Positions 25,062-35,846 of a stretch of DNA of 64,000 bases are shown in pieces. The notes beneath the pieces were generated by a model. That model searched no databases and was not told the origin of the DNA. It saw only the letters and a list, made by a program, of their open reading frames with translations. Position 1 is the stretch's first letter. Each line of letters begins with the position of its first letter. Origin of the DNA: Rhodobacteraceae bacterium UBA6213 (GTDB lineage: Bacteria > Pseudomonadota > Alphaproteobacteria > Rhodobacterales > Rhodobacteraceae); the NCBI GenBank assembly GCA_002421605.1, contig DISJ01000016.1, positions 165,036 to 229,035 on the forward strand, in the 5' to 3' direction. The position numbers and the translations under genes were made by a program.

Positions 25062-25819
25062 ACCAGAAACCGTTGCACGATTTCTTCAAATTCGCGCGGG
25101 GCATCGGCATGCAGCCAGTGCCCCGCGCCTTCAATTTCAGCGAACTTTGCGGCAGGAAACTGCGCCAGAATCGCCGGGTGATGTTCTGGGCGGATATAAT
25201 CTGAAAGCGCACCGCGCACGAACAACGCTGGCCCCTCGAACCGGCCTGCTGTTGCGGGCCAGCCAGTGATGCGCTCCATTTCGTCGTCAAGCGCTTCAAG
25301 GTTCAGCTTCCAGCGCGCGGGGCTGGCCTTCAGGTCAAGCGATTGCAGCAAGAAGGCGCGCACCCCTGCCTCTGGCACCTGAAGCGTCAGTTGCCGGTCT
25401 GCTTCGGATCGTAAGCTTAGCCCTTCAAGCTTGATCGCGCGCATCGCGGCAATCAGATGGCGTTGGCTGTGCCCATAGGCGACGGGCGCAATATCCGCCA
25501 CCACCAGCCGGCGCAGCCGGGAAGGTTCTCTCAGCGCAAGTTGCATCGCGGCCTTGCCGCCCATCGAATGGCCCAACAGATCGGCCTTCCCACCGTTCGC
25601 TGCGATCAGCGCAGAAAGGTCGCTCGCAAGCTCGGCGTAGCCGTGCGCAGCATCCCAGCGGCTGTCGCCGTGATTGCGCATGTCAGGCACAATCACCAGC
25701 CGGTCCTGCGACAGTCTGCGCGCGATCACGCCCCAGTTGCGCGCCGAGCCAAAGAGGCCATGCACGATGACAAGCGGCGGGGCGGCGCTCGTCGCGCCGT
25801 GGGTGACAAAATTCAACAT
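25058..25819 (-). CDS. Alpha/beta hydrolase (YbfF type)
   Basis: A 253-residue esterase-like hydrolase. VIVHGLFGSARNWG is the oxyanion-hole motif, DMRNHGDS follows, the nucleophile elbow is LGHSMGGKAAM (Ser about 96), and the catalytic His is in EGAGHWLHADAP. This pattern matches the YbfF group, which hydrolyses short acyl esters and acyl-CoA in vitro. It stands alone and converges with cytochrome b561. Confidence 0.88.
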   Translation of the reverse strand: MLNFVTHGATSAAPPLVIVHGLFGSARNWGVIARRLSQDRLVIVPDMRNHGDSRWDAAHGYAELASDLSALIAANGGKADLLGHSMGGKAAMQLALREPSRLRRLVVADIAPVAYGHSQRHLIAAMRAIKLEGLSLRSEADRQLTLQVPEAGVRAFLLQSLDLKASPARWKLNLEALDDEMERITGWPATAGRFEGPALFVRGALSDYIRPEHHPAILAQFPAAKFAEIEGAGHWLHADAPREFEEIVQRFLV

Positions 25820-25908
25820 CTGTCTAGCCTAACGCGCCGCCTCGGCACCTGCTAGTGGCGTTGCGTCGGCGCGCGCCAGAGATTAGGCTTCGCGCGACCG
25901 GAGGACGC

Positions 25909-26280
25909 ATGAACCCGCAAACCCTGCACCAGATGTCGGCGCGCGTGGCGCAGCTGATGGAAGAACGGCTGAAAGCGCGAGGCACCGGGTTGCGCGCCAA
26001 GCTTGCGCATCGTGGCCGCGCGTTGCCACGCAAGCTGCGCGCCGAAGCGGAACTGCTATGCGAAGCCGAGGCGAAGTCGCTCAACCCCAAACTTGCGCGC
26101 CAGATTGATATGGAGCGTGTATCGGCCGCCTATGACGCGCTGGTGCGCTACCTCAAGCCGCTTGGCGCGGGCGCGCGGCGCACAACGGCGGCCGTCAACA
26201 CGCTGGCGACCGTGGTTTTCGTGGTGGTCGTAACCGCCGGTGCGGTGCTGGGCATCATGTTCTGGCGCGGTTATTTCTGA
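25909..26280 (+). CDS. Small single-helix membrane protein, unknown function
   Basis: A 123-residue protein. Residues 1-90 are helical and charged (VAQLMEERLKARGTGLRAKL, then AELLCEAEAKSLNPKLARQID), and residues about 97-118 are one C-terminal membrane helix. The start at 25909 is preceded by GGAGG; the longer open frame has no such site. It may be tail-anchored. Its last 10 bases overlap the end of the convergent DUF817 gene. I recognise no family. Confidence 0.7.
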   Translation: MNPQTLHQMSARVAQLMEERLKARGTGLRAKLAHRGRALPRKLRAEAELLCEAEAKSLNPKLARQIDMERVSAAYDALVRYLKPLGAGARRTTAAVNTLATVVFVVVVTAGAVLGIMFWRGYF

Positions 26281-27121
26281 AGCGGAGCGCGGCTAATCGC
26301 GGCGCGCGATACCAGCGACACCGTGACGAAGCTGACATACAGCAGCAGATACCACGACCCGAGCTTGGCGAACGAGACCAGATGTTCTGGCCGCTGCCCT
26401 GAATAAAGCCACGTTCCAGTGGCGGTGCCAATGTTCTCGGCAAGCCACAAAAACAGGCTTGCCAGAAACGCCGCCAGCGGCATCGGCATCCAGTATCGAT
26501 GCCCGACAGTAAACCATACGCGGGTGCGCCCAAACAGCAGCAGCGTTGCCGCAAATAGCGCCAGGCGGATGTCGGGCAGAAAGTGGTGCGCAAAGAAATT
26601 GGTATATATCGCCAGGGCCAGTGCGACGCTTAGCCAATAGGGCGGGTAGGGGGCAAAACGCATATCGAAAATGCGGATCACGCGGGCGATGTACGAGCCG
26701 ACCGAGGCATACATGAAGCCCGAAAACAGCGGCACCCCGAATAGCTTGAACAGCCCCGCCTCTGGGTAGCCCCAAGACCCGGCATCGACCTTGAACCATT
26801 CCATCACGGTGCCGGTGAAATGAAACAGCAAGATCACCCGCGCCTCGGCCCAAGTTTCCAGCCGCAGCCACAAAAATGCAGCCTGCGTGATGAGCGCAAA
26901 GGCAAAAAGCGCATCATACCGTGCCACGGGCCAATCGGGCTGCCAGATCGCCTTGCTGGCGATGATCGCGCCCAACATCAGTGCGCCGAAAAGGCAAGCC
27001 CACCCCTGCTTGAGGCCGAACAGCACAAATTCGGCCAACCCGTGTGGCAGGCGTGCACGCACAGCATCGCCCAACCACCGCTCGATCCGGGCGGTGGGTG
27101 GAGAGGGGCGGGTGTGCAGCG

Positions 27122-27125
<4 letters not shown>
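26271..27125 (-). CDS. DUF817 integral membrane protein
   Basis: A 284-residue multi-pass protein of the DUF817 family, seen from FHFTGTVMEWFKVDAGSW, YPEAGLFKLFGVPLFSGFMYASVGSY and the late NIGTATGTW segment. The function of the family is unknown. A TTG at 27155 opens the frame within glyA, but a GTG at 27125 overlaps the glyA stop as GTGA, so I prefer that start and infer translational coupling to glyA. Confidence 0.82.
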
Positions 27126-28417
<1,292 letters not shown>

Positions 28418-28804
28418 GTCTGGATCTCCCGGCAGGTCAGAGTGGTAATGAATCGATCAAGGCGGGGCACAACCCCACGGGTTCTGCGCACCCTTTAACG
28501 CATCGGCAATGCTGTCGAAAGCGCGCAAAACGCCATTCGCACAGTTTCGCGCGACAAATCCTGCTACCTCGGGCGGCTTTTGGCGTCGGTGTTTCCGATA
28601 GGCGCGGCACAGACCACGCTAAACCCTCCATCATGCCCACGCGCCGCTATCAGCACGCCGCCGCCAAGTGCCCGATGGTACTTTCTTGAAAACATGCGTG
28701 TCGGCCCTGCGGGTGCGCCCAAAAGGTTCAGTTTCACAAAGCCCTTGTGCTGGCATCTGGCAGCGCCGAAACTGCACCATAGCTACAAAGAAAGAGCCCG
28801 CGTC
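28418..28804. other. Intergenic region between glyA and nadK
   Basis: These 387 bases separate divergent glyA and nadK and should hold both promoters. I see no convincing gene: an 18-codon frame from 28634 lacks support, and the nadK frame is open upstream without family similarity. I see no recognisable riboswitch fold by eye. Confidence 0.5.
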
Positions 28805-29572
28805 ATGGTGCTTCCGAATTCGCCGAAGATATGTTTTCGCGCCGGTGGCTCGGATGCTGCGCAAGAGGCTTCGCGGGTGCTGCAGGCGCGTTATGCGCAT
28901 GTGCCGCTTGACGAGGCCGATGTCGTCGTGGCGCTTGGCGGCGATGGGTTGATGCTGGATACGCTGCATCAGCGCACTGGCCTGCCGGTTTACGGCATGA
29001 ACTGCGGCACTATCGGCTTTTTGATGAACGATTACGCCGAGGATGGCCTGCCTGAACGGGTGGCGGCAGCGGAAGAGGCGGTGATAAACCCACTGGCAAT
29101 GCGCGCAGGCACCGCGGATGGCCATGTGCACGAGGCTTTGGCGATCAACGACGTTTCGGTGCTGCGCGCTGGGCCGCAGGCGGCAAAGCTGCGCATTTCG
29201 GTGAATGGCAAAGAGCGTATGGCCGAACTTGTGTGCGATGGTGCGATTGTTTGCACGCCAGCGGGTTCAACCGCCTATAACTATTCAGCGCACGGCCCGA
29301 TCTTGCCGATTGGGGCCGATGTGCTGGCGCTGACCGCGGTGGCGGCGTTTCGGCCCCGGCGCTGGCGCGGCGCAATCCTGCCCAAAAATGCAACCGTTCG
29401 CTTTGACGTGCTGGAACCCGATAAGCGCCCGGTGATGGCCGACGCCGATGGCCGCTCGGTGCGCCCGGTGCTTTGGGTCGAGATTCGCTCGGAACCCGCA
29501 ATCTCGCACCGCATCCTGTTCGAAAACGGCCACGGCTTGGCCGAGCGGTTGATGCGCGAGCAATTCGTCTAG
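28805..29572 (+). CDS. nadK: NAD kinase
   Basis: A 255-residue NAD kinase, the short alphaproteobacterial form. VALGGDGLML is the GGDG nucleotide motif, YGMNCGTIGFLMN follows, and the second conserved block is CTPAGSTAYNYSAHGPILP. It phosphorylates NAD to NADP. The frame is open for 75 more codons upstream, but ATG 28805 gives the family N-terminus before PKICFRAGGSD; the ribosome site (GAAAGAG) is only fair. It stands alone and ends at a hairpin shared with prpE. Confidence 0.93.
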   Translation: MVLPNSPKICFRAGGSDAAQEASRVLQARYAHVPLDEADVVVALGGDGLMLDTLHQRTGLPVYGMNCGTIGFLMNDYAEDGLPERVAAAEEAVINPLAMRAGTADGHVHEALAINDVSVLRAGPQAAKLRISVNGKERMAELVCDGAIVCTPAGSTAYNYSAHGPILPIGADVLALTAVAAFRPRRWRGAILPKNATVRFDVLEPDKRPVMADADGRSVRPVLWVEIRSEPAISHRILFENGHGLAERLMREQFV

Positions 29573-29578
29573 CGTTTA

Positions 29579-29599
29579 GGGGCGGCACCACACCGCCCC
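29579..29599. terminator. Hairpin between convergent nadK and prpE
   Basis: GGGGCGG-CACCACA-CCGCCCC is a perfect 7-bp stem in the 34 bases separating the two stop codons. TTTA before it (on the prpE side) gives a short T-run on that strand. Confidence 0.6.
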
Positions 29600-29606
29600 C
29601 ACTCGT

Positions 29607-31499
29607 TCATTGTGCCGGTAGCCCCAGCGCTTTCAGCGCCACGGCGATTTCGTCAAGAATTGCCGGGTCGTCGATGGTTGCAGGCATATTGAACGGCTCG
29701 CCGTCAGCGATTTTTCCCATGGTCGCGCGCAAAATCTTGCCCGAGCGGGTTTTCGGCAGACGATCCACCACACAGGCCAGCTTGAAGGCGGCTACCGGGC
29801 CGATTTCTTCGCGCACAAGCTTTACGCAATCTTTCACAACCTCGGCCGGTGTGCGGGTGCTGCCTTTGTTAAGGCACAAAAAGCCAAGCGGTTGCTGCCC
29901 TTTAAGCGCGTCTGCCACACCGATCACCGCACATTCGGCGACGTCGGGGTGACCTGCCAATATCTCTTCCATGGCACCGGTTGAAAGGCGGTGACCCGCC
30001 ACGTTGATCACGTCATCGGTGCGCGCCATGATGTAGAGGTAGCCTTCGGCGTCGATGTATCCCGCGTCACCGGTTTCGTAATAGCCAGGGAAATGCTCAA
30101 GGTAGCTTTTGCGAAACCGCGCTTCGGCATTCCAAAGCCCGGGCAGGGTGCCGGGAGGTAGCGGCAGTTTGACCACGATCGCCCCCAGCATACCGGTGGG
30201 CACGGGGTGGCCGGCCTCGTCAAGCACGTGCACATCATATCCCGGCATCGGCACCGAAGGCGAGCCGATCTTGGTGGGCAGCTCTTCAATGCCCAAGGGG
30301 TTGGCAGCAATTGCCCAGCCGGTTTCGGTTTGCCACCAGTGATCGACCACCGGCACCCGCAGATGGCGCTGCGCCCACTTCACGGTATCGGGGTCGGCGC
30401 GCTCGCCCGCCAGATACAGCGCATCGAAATGGCGCAGGTTGAATTGGTCGATCAGCTTGCCTTCGGGGTCTTCGCGCTTGATCGCGCGCAACGCGGTCGG
30501 CGCGGTGAAAAGGGCTTTTACTTGCTGGTTCTGCAGCACACGCCAGAAGGCGCTGGCATCGGGCGTGCCGACCGGTTTGCCCTCATAGACAATGGTCGTG
30601 GCCCCCGCGATCAGCGGCGCATAGCAGATGTAGCTGTGGCCGACCACCCAACCCACGTCCGATGCGGCCCAGAACACGTCGCCCTTATCGATGTTGTAGA
30701 TGGCCTTCATCGACCAGTTGAGTGCCACAAGATGCCCGGCAGTGGCGCGCACCACGCCTTTGGGCTGGCCCGTGGTGCCAGAGGTATAAAGAATATAGGC
30801 AGGATGATTGCCCGAAACCGGCACACATTCGGCAGGCTCGACACCGTATTGAAAGGTGTGCCAAGCGACATCGCGCCCCTCTATAAGCTTGGCAACCTCT
30901 TGCTCGCGTTGAAAGATCACGCAGAAATCGGGTTTGTGCTTGGCCGCCTCGATCGCTTTGTCGAGCAGAGGCTTGTAGTGCACCACGCGCCCCGGTTCCA
31001 ACCCGCACGACGCCGCGATAATTGCCTTGGGCTGCGAATCGTCGATCCGCACCGCAAGTTCGTGCGCTGCGAATCCGCCAAACACCACCGAGTGGATGGC
31101 ACCCAGTCGCGCACAGGCCAGCATCGCCTCCAGCGCCTCGGGCACCATTGGCATGTAGATGATGACCCGGTCGCCCTTTTCCACGCCCTTGGCGCGTAGC
31201 GCCCCGGCAAGACTGGCAACACGCTTTTGCAGCTCGCCGTAGGTGATGCCCTTGCGCGAATGGGTGATCGGGCTGACGTGGATGATGGCAAGCTGGTCAC
31301 CGCGACCTGCCTCGACATGGCGGTCAACCGCGTTCCAGCAGGTGTTCACCTCGGCATCGCAGAACCATTCATAAATCGGCGCGTTGTCGGCAAAAAGCGC
31401 CTTGCTAGGTGGCTTCACCCAATCAATTTCATCGGCCGCCCGCATCCAGAAGGTTTCAGGGTCGTTCTTCCAGCTGTCGTACACATCCTTGTATGCCAT
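29607..31499 (-). CDS. prpE: Propionyl-CoA synthetase
   Basis: A 630-residue acyl-adenylate-forming ligase of the propionate/acetate-CoA ligase type. YILYTSGTTGQPKGVV is the AMP-binding loop, WWQTETGW the adenine pocket motif, YYETGDAGY precedes the hinge and TRSGKILR carries the C-terminal catalytic Lys. The N-terminus and the conserved VGHSYICYAPL segment favour PrpE over Acs. It activates propionate to propionyl-CoA with ATP. ATG 31499 has GGAGGAGG upstream; the earlier in-frame ATG lacks one. TTTGCAAA-type repeats lie in its promoter region. Confidence 0.88.
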   Translation of the reverse strand: MAYKDVYDSWKNDPETFWMRAADEIDWVKPPSKALFADNAPIYEWFCDAEVNTCWNAVDRHVEAGRGDQLAIIHVSPITHSRKGITYGELQKRVASLAGALRAKGVEKGDRVIIYMPMVPEALEAMLACARLGAIHSVVFGGFAAHELAVRIDDSQPKAIIAASCGLEPGRVVHYKPLLDKAIEAAKHKPDFCVIFQREQEVAKLIEGRDVAWHTFQYGVEPAECVPVSGNHPAYILYTSGTTGQPKGVVRATAGHLVALNWSMKAIYNIDKGDVFWAASDVGWVVGHSYICYAPLIAGATTIVYEGKPVGTPDASAFWRVLQNQQVKALFTAPTALRAIKREDPEGKLIDQFNLRHFDALYLAGERADPDTVKWAQRHLRVPVVDHWWQTETGWAIAANPLGIEELPTKIGSPSVPMPGYDVHVLDEAGHPVPTGMLGAIVVKLPLPPGTLPGLWNAEARFRKSYLEHFPGYYETGDAGYIDAEGYLYIMARTDDVINVAGHRLSTGAMEEILAGHPDVAECAVIGVADALKGQQPLGFLCLNKGSTRTPAEVVKDCVKLVREEIGPVAAFKLACVVDRLPKTRSGKILRATMGKIADGEPFNMPATIDDPAILDEIAVALKALGLPAQ

Positions 31500-31592
31500 T
31501 GTATGCCTCCTCCGCATCTTTCTGCTTGTTAGGCTTCACGGGAGATTATCGCAAGAATGTTGCCGCGTTGGGCGGTCTATGCATCGCAGATA

Positions 31593-31682
31593 TTTGCAGA
31601 AATCGGCAAAAAGTGGCCGCAAAGTTTTGCAAATTATTGCTGTATGTGCGGGTTTGCAGACTGATCGCGCGGCTTTGCAAAC
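31593..31682. promoter_or_regulatory. TTTGCAAA-type repeat cluster upstream of prpE
   Basis: Four copies of TTTGCA-type sequence lie in the 231-base region before prpE: TTTGCAGA at 31593, TTTTGCAAA at 31625-31633, TTTGCAGA at 31653-31660 and TTTGCAAAC at 31674-31682, plus a GGCAAAAAG half-site at 31606. TTTGCAAA repeats are the recognition element I associate with the RamB/PccR (ScfR) family of short-chain acyl-CoA regulators, which control propionate and acetate assimilation. No such regulator gene is in the window. Confidence 0.55.
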
Positions 31683-31730
31683 TGCATCTTCCGGCACGAG
31701 CCGGACTTTGCGTCAAACCAGCCGCCCGGT

Positions 31731-34010
31731 TCAGCCGTAATGCGTAACCGGGGTGCCGGCGATTGCCGACATGTTCAATAGCCCACGTGCGGTGATCGAG
31801 GGTGTCACCACATGCGCGCGGTTGCCCATGCCCATCAAGATCGGCCCAACCTCTAGCCCGCCCGCCTTGGCCTTGAGGATGTTGCGCACCCCCGAAGCCG
31901 CGTCGGTATTGGCAAACACCAGCACGTTGGCTGCGCCTTCAAAGCGCGCGCCGGGAAAAATCCTGTCGCGCAAGGCCTGATCGAGTGCGGCGTCCACATG
32001 CATTTCGCCCTCGTAGGCAAAATCGCGCTCCTGCGCATCTAGCTGCTCCAGCGCCGCGCGCATCCGATGCCCCGAGTCGGTATTGAGGTTGCCAAACTGC
32101 GAATGGCTGCAAAGCGCAATTTTTGGTGCAAGGCCAAAACGGCGCGCGTGCCGTGCCGCGCCAATCACGCACGCGGTAATCTCGTCGGGGGTGGGTTCGG
32201 GGTGCACATGCGTGTCGGCGATGAACAGCGGCCCGTCTTCAAGGATCATCAGGCTAAGCGCACCAACCGGTTGGCGCCCATCGCGCGCAAGAATTTGGCG
32301 CACGTACTTCAGATGCCAAAGATATTGGCCAAAGGTGCCGCAAATCAGGCTATCAGCTTCGCCGCGGTGCACCATCACCGCAGCAATGGCGGTGGCGTTG
32401 GTGCGCATGATCGCGCGCGCGGTATCGGGGGTGACACCACGGCGCGCCATCAACTCGTGATAGGTGCCCCAATAGTCGCGGTAGCGCGGGTCATCTTCGG
32501 GGTTCACGATGTCGAAATCCACGCCGGGGCGGATGGGCAGCCCGGCGCGTTCGCAGCGCCGCGCAATCACCTCGGGGCGGCCGATCAGAATTGGCTTGTC
32601 GGTGGTTTCTTCAATCATCGCATTGGCGGCGCGCAACACACGCTCATCTTCGCCCTCGGCAAAGACGATGCGGCGCATAACCGTGGCCGCCGCCTCAAAC
32701 ACCGGGCGCATCAGCAGCGCAGATTTGAACACCGACCCGTCAAGCTGTGCTTTGTAGGCTGCAAGGTCGCCAATCGGGCGGGTGGCGACCCCGGTTTCCA
32801 TCGCAGCACGCGCAACCGCCCGCGCGACAGTGCCGATCAGGCGCGGGTCAAAAGGTTTCGGGATCAGGTAATCCGGTCCGAAGGTCATCTTTTCGCCGCG
32901 ATAGGCCGCTGCCGCCTCGGCGCTGGTAGTGGCGCGCGCCAATGCCGCGATGCCCTCGATGCAGGCCAGTTGCATTTCATCGTTGATCGTCGTTGCGCCC
33001 ACATCCAGCGCCGCGCGAAAGATGAACGGAAAGCAAAGCACGTTATTGACCTGATTGGGGTAGTCAGAGCGGCCGGTGGCGATGATCGCATCGGGGGCAA
33101 CCGCGCGCACCGCTTCGGGCAAGATTTCGGGCGTGGGGTTGGCCAACGCAAAGATGATCGGGCGCGATGCCATCCGGGCGACCAGTTCGGGGGTCAGCAC
33201 GCCGGGGCCGGAAAGTCCCAGAAAAAGGTCTGCGCCGTCAATCACTTCGGACAGCGTGCGTTTATCGCTGACCTGCGCATAGGCGGCCTTTTGCGGGTTC
33301 ATATCGGTCTCGCGGCCTGCGTAAACCAGACCATGAATATCGCAAAGCCAGATGTTCTCGCGCTTCACGCCCAGCTTCATCAGCATGTTAAGGCAGGCAA
33401 TGCCCGCGGCACCGCCCCCGGTCGAGACGATCTTGATCGTGTCGAACGCGCGCTTGGTGACGTGCAGCGCGTTGCTGACTGCGGCACCAACCACGATGGC
33501 CGTGCCGTGTTGATCGTCATGAAACACTGGAATGTTCATTCGCTCGCGGCAGATTTTTTCGACGATAAAGCAATCGGGCGCCTTGATGTCTTCTAGGTTG
33601 ATCGCGCCAAAGGTCGGCTCCAACGCGCAAACGATTTCGGCCAGTTTCACCGGGTCGGACTCGTTCAATTCAATGTCGAAGGCGTCGATATTGGCGAATT
33701 TCTTGAACAGAACCGCCTTGCCCTCCATCACAGGCTTGGCGGCAAGCGGGCCGATGTTGCCAAGCCCCAGCACCGCAGTGCCATTGGTCACCACGCCAAC
33801 AAGGTTGGCACGCGCGGTATAGCGCGCGGCCGTGGTTGGGTCGGCCTTGATTTCGAGACTGGCTTCCGCCACGCCGGGCGAATAGGCGCGTGATAGGTCG
33901 CGCCCATTGGCCAAGGGCTTGGTGGCGCGCACCTCCAGCTTTCCGGGTTTTGGAAACTCGTGGTATTCCAGTGCCGACGCGCGCGCATTTTCGTTTCTGG
34001 TTTCGTCCAT
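31731..34010 (-). CDS. maeB: NADP-type malic enzyme with phosphotransacetylase-like domain
   Basis: A 759-residue MaeB. The malic enzyme part covers about 1-430 (YSPGVAEASLEI, DIKAPDCFIVEK, VFHDDQHGTAIV and the STGGGAAGIACLN nucleotide loop). The C-terminal part is phosphotransacetylase-like (FAEGEDERVLRAA, then FGLAPKIALCSHSQFG) and is usually regulatory. It decarboxylates malate to pyruvate with NADP. ATG 34010 has AGGGGG upstream; 23 further in-frame codons have no site. It precedes prpE on the same strand but 231 bases away. Confidence 0.95.
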   Translation of the reverse strand: MDETRNENARASALEYHEFPKPGKLEVRATKPLANGRDLSRAYSPGVAEASLEIKADPTTAARYTARANLVGVVTNGTAVLGLGNIGPLAAKPVMEGKAVLFKKFANIDAFDIELNESDPVKLAEIVCALEPTFGAINLEDIKAPDCFIVEKICRERMNIPVFHDDQHGTAIVVGAAVSNALHVTKRAFDTIKIVSTGGGAAGIACLNMLMKLGVKRENIWLCDIHGLVYAGRETDMNPQKAAYAQVSDKRTLSEVIDGADLFLGLSGPGVLTPELVARMASRPIIFALANPTPEILPEAVRAVAPDAIIATGRSDYPNQVNNVLCFPFIFRAALDVGATTINDEMQLACIEGIAALARATTSAEAAAAYRGEKMTFGPDYLIPKPFDPRLIGTVARAVARAAMETGVATRPIGDLAAYKAQLDGSVFKSALLMRPVFEAAATVMRRIVFAEGEDERVLRAANAMIEETTDKPILIGRPEVIARRCERAGLPIRPGVDFDIVNPEDDPRYRDYWGTYHELMARRGVTPDTARAIMRTNATAIAAVMVHRGEADSLICGTFGQYLWHLKYVRQILARDGRQPVGALSLMILEDGPLFIADTHVHPEPTPDEITACVIGAARHARRFGLAPKIALCSHSQFGNLNTDSGHRMRAALEQLDAQERDFAYEGEMHVDAALDQALRDRIFPGARFEGAANVLVFANTDAASGVRNILKAKAGGLEVGPILMGMGNRAHVVTPSITARGLLNMSAIAGTPVTHYG

Positions 34011-34143
34011 CTTTGCCCCCTGAAACTGGTTTAGCCTTAAACCGTTTTTGCCTTGCGGGGAATAGCCTGTCTGCACCACCGCCGCCCGCTTGCATCGCGC
34101 GCAAGCCCGGCGCAGACTTCGCCAACCATAACCGGAGGCTCAG

Positions 34144-34536
34144 ATGACGCTGTTGGACGCTGCGACCGAGGTGCGCAAAAACGCCTACGCCCCCTATTCA
34201 CGCTTCAAAGTGGGCGCGGCGCTACGAGGCAAGTCGGGTACGGTCTATCGCGGTTGCAACGTGGAGAATGTCGCCTACCCGGAAGGGGTTTGCGCCGAGG
34301 CTGGGGCGATATCGGCGATGGTGGCGGCGGGCGAGACCGAGTTTGTCGAACTGTGCGTCATTGCCGATAGCCCCAGCCCCGTGCCCCCCTGTGGTGGCTG
34401 CCGCCAGAAGCTGGCCGAATTTGCCCGCGCCGAGGTGCCGGTGACGCTGGCCACCACCGATGGCAAGAAATCGCACACGACCGTAGGCGACTTATTGCCC
34501 GGGCGGTTCGATGCAAGCCACATGGACCGCGCCTGA
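34144..34536 (+). CDS. cdd: Cytidine deaminase
   Basis: A 130-residue homotetrameric-type cytidine deaminase. APYSRFKVGAAL, GCNVENVAYPEGVCAEAGAI with the catalytic CAE, and PCGGCRQ with the two zinc Cys residues are all intact. It converts (deoxy)cytidine to (deoxy)uridine. GGAGG precedes the ATG. It is the first gene of a five-gene nucleoside salvage operon; its stop shares one base with the deoA start. Confidence 0.96.
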   Translation: MTLLDAATEVRKNAYAPYSRFKVGAALRGKSGTVYRGCNVENVAYPEGVCAEAGAISAMVAAGETEFVELCVIADSPSPVPPCGGCRQKLAEFARAEVPVTLATTDGKKSHTTVGDLLPGRFDASHMDRA

Positions 34537-35846
34537 TGGACGCGCGCAGTATCATTGCCGCCGTGCGCGACGGGCAGGGTCTGCCCGAAGACGCAGCCCT
34601 CTGGTTTGCCAAGGGCCTTGCCTCGGGCAGCGTCAGCGACGCGCAGGCGGGTGCCTTTGCGATGGCCGTTTACCTCAAGGGAATAGGCGCCGACGGCCGC
34701 GTGGCGTTGACCCGTGCGATGCGCGATTCAGGGCGCGTGCTCGAATGGTCTCTGCCCGGCCCGGTGCTCGACAAGCACTCGACCGGCGGCGTAGCCGATT
34801 CGGTTTCGTTGCTGCTCGCCCCTGCGCTTGCGGCTTGCGGTGCTTACGTGCCGATGATCTCGGGGCGCGGGTTGGGCCATACCGGCGGCACACTCGACAA
34901 GCTCGAGTCGATCCCCGGCTATCGCGCAGACCCGGGGCTGGAGGGGCTGCGCAAGGTGGTGCGCGAGGTGGGCTGTGCCATTGTCGGCGCCAGCAGCGAT
35001 ATCGCGCCCGCTGACCGGCGCCTTTACGGCATCCGCGATATTTCGGGCACCGTGGAAAGCATTGATCTGATTACCGCCTCCATCCTTTCCAAAAAACTTG
35101 CAGCGGGGCTCGAGGTGCTGGTGCTTGATGTAAAGGCAGGGTCGGGTGCCTTCATGAAAACCCTTGATGATGCGCGCGCACTGGCGCGCTCGCTGGTCGA
35201 TACCGCCAATGGGGCGGGCTGCAAGACCGTGGCGCTGATTACCGATATGAACCAGCCACTTGGCCAATCCGCCGGGAATGCGCTGGAAGTGCTTGAATGT
35301 ATGGAAACGCTGACCGGCAGCGCCGTGAATGAGGCGCTATGGCAAGTTACTGCCGCGCTGGGGGGCGAGGCGCTGGCGCTGGCGGGGCTGGCGGACAACG
35401 CCGCTGAAGGCGCTGCGATGATCGACGAGGCGCTCAGCTCGGGGCGCGCGGGCGAAACCTTCGGGCGCATGGTTGCAGCACTCGGCGGCCCGACAGATTT
35501 TATCGAACGTTTCCCTGACCGGCTTCCCGCGGCCGCCGTGACCCTCGCGGTTCCGGCCGCGCGCAGCGGCTTCGTAACTGCAATCGACGGGATGGCGCTT
35601 GGGCAAACGGTGGTGCGGCTGGGGGGCGGACGGTTGGTTGGAACCGATCGCGTTAATCCTGCGGTTGGCCTGTCGCGGCTGTCGCGGATTGGCGACGAGT
35701 TGGATCGCGGCGAAGCTGTGGCTTTCGTCCATGCCGCCAATGACGCTGCCGCCACCGAGGCGGCCAGCGCAGTTGCCGCAGCCTACACGATAGGGGCAGA
35801 GGCCCCACGCGAGCCTGATCTGGTGATCGAGAGGGTGGCGGAATGA
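34536..35846 (+). CDS. deoA: Thymidine phosphorylase
   Basis: A 436-residue pyrimidine nucleoside phosphorylase. KHSTGGVADSVSLLLAP is the phosphate-binding segment and SGRGLGHTGGTLDKLESIPG the family signature. It releases thymine or uracil and deoxyribose-1-phosphate, the substrate of the next gene product DeoB. It is coupled on both sides (TGATG at the start, ATGA at the end). Confidence 0.96.
   Translation: MDARSIIAAVRDGQGLPEDAALWFAKGLASGSVSDAQAGAFAMAVYLKGIGADGRVALTRAMRDSGRVLEWSLPGPVLDKHSTGGVADSVSLLLAPALAACGAYVPMISGRGLGHTGGTLDKLESIPGYRADPGLEGLRKVVREVGCAIVGASSDIAPADRRLYGIRDISGTVESIDLITASILSKKLAAGLEVLVLDVKAGSGAFMKTLDDARALARSLVDTANGAGCKTVALITDMNQPLGQSAGNALEVLECMETLTGSAVNEALWQVTAALGGEALALAGLADNAAEGAAMIDEALSSGRAGETFGRMVAALGGPTDFIERFPDRLPAAAVTLAVPAARSGFVTAIDGMALGQTVVRLGGGRLVGTDRVNPAVGLSRLSRIGDELDRGEAVAFVHAANDAAATEAASAVAAAYTIGAEAPREPDLVIERVAE

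Noticed and set aside
28634..28690. 18-codon frame in the glyA-nadK gap
   Set aside because: Short, no ribosome site, no supporting context.
28580..28804. N-terminal extension of NAD kinase
   Set aside because: No similarity to NAD kinases; family members start close to the ATG at 28805.
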